From: a bacterium
GTDB lineage: Bacteria > Bacillota > Clostridia > Christensenellales > CAG-138
Direction: 5' to 3'
Length of the DNA: 5,674 bases
Assembly: GCA_029218485.1 (NCBI GenBank)
Contig: JAQXRK010000143.1
Span: 1 to 5,674, forward strand
Shown here: positions 5,419-5,674 of the stretch, in pieces
How the letters are laid out: every line of letters starts with the position of its first letter
Numbering within the stretch: the first letter of the stretch is position 1
Notes under the pieces: model-generated
Databases searched by the model: none
What the model saw: the letters and a program-made list of their open reading frames with translations, nothing else
What the model was told of the DNA's origin: nothing
Position numbers and translations under genes: made by a program

Positions 5419-5674
5419 TTATGCCTCGCCGACCATGGTCAGGCCGGCCTTCTCGATCGCATTGATGATCGGGATGTAGCCCGTGCAGCGGCACAGGTTG
5501 CCAGCAATCGCTTCACGGATCTCATCACGCGTTGGATGCGGGTTCTTTTGGAGCAGCGCATAGGCGCTCATCAGGAAGCCCGGCGTGCAGAAACCGCACT
5601 GCACCGCATCGCCCTCGACGAAGCAGCGCTGCAGAATGCTGCCAATCTCGGTTTCGGACAGGCCCTCCACGGTC
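5419..5674 (-). CDS. [2Fe-2S] subunit of a xanthine dehydrogenase/CO dehydrogenase-like molybdenum hydroxylase, C-terminal part (5' end outside window)
   Basis: The visible 84 residues are the C-terminal half of a small iron-sulfur subunit, usually 150-165 residues long. They start TVEGLSETE, the conserved stretch before the second cluster domain, followed by CGFCTPG (Cys26 and Cys29 of the fragment) and NLCRCTGY (Cys61 and Cys63). This C-x2-C-x31-C-x-C spacing is the alpha-helical [2Fe-2S] domain closest to the molybdopterin subunit. It passes electrons from the molybdenum site to the N-terminal plant-type cluster and on to FAD. The GTG at 5670 is an internal valine in the conserved (I/V)T.EGL motif, so no start lies in the window. 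The gene precedes a strong terminator and so is the last of its unit, the usual place for this subunit after the catalytic and FAD genes. XdhC, CoxS and NdhS cannot be told apart from this half. The neighbouring importer favours a purine or N-heterocycle hydroxylase. Confidence 0.93.
   Translation of the reverse strand, partial: TVEGLSETEIGSILQRCFVEGDAVQCGFCTPGFLMSAYALLQKNPHPTRDEIREAIAGNLCRCTGYIPIINAIEKAGLTMVGEA

Overview
The window looks like a moderately GC-rich, spore-forming Firmicute, probably a member of the Clostridia. The clues are the tail of a SpoVT-like sporulation regulator at the left edge, strong AAGGAGG-type ribosome binding sites, a low-charge lipoprotein signal, T-rich intrinsic terminators and a molybdenum-hydroxylase subunit at the right edge. 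The genus cannot be named from this sequence.

Layout, left to right. Positions 1-182 (+) hold the C-terminal end of spoVT. A bidirectional terminator (290-323) separates it from four convergent minus-strand genes. Read in their own direction from right to left, these are: a BMP-family substrate-binding lipoprotein (5060-4056), permease A (3951-2836), permease B (2833-1907) and a double-domain ATPase (1896-355). Together they form a complete ABC importer of the BmpA/PnrA/NupNOPQ type, whose characterised members take up nucleosides. A GC-rich hairpin lies between the binding-protein gene and permease A. The last three genes are tightly packed, with gaps of 2 and 10 nt. Upstream of the importer is a 358-bp gene-free stretch (5061-5418) with a candidate promoter, a leader of about 240 nt that can fold in alternative ways, and a strong terminator (5361-5395). 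That terminator closes the next minus-strand gene, the C-terminal half of the [2Fe-2S] subunit of a xanthine-dehydrogenase/CO-dehydrogenase-like molybdenum hydroxylase (5674-5419, running off the edge).

How the genes may work together. The importer would capture a nucleoside or related purine-like compound at the cell surface and bring it in using ATP. The adjacent molybdenum hydroxylase would be expected to oxidise a purine or another N-heterocycle. The shared strand and closeness suggest a purine or heterocycle uptake-and-catabolism locus. The terminator and separate promoter argue that the two parts are distinct transcription units. The substrate is inferred from family and context, not shown by the sequence.

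Most of the window is an ordinary transporter operon. The parts most worth a second look are the structured leader before the binding-protein gene, the departures of the binding protein from the family consensus near its ligand site, and the order binding protein-permease-permease-ATPase.
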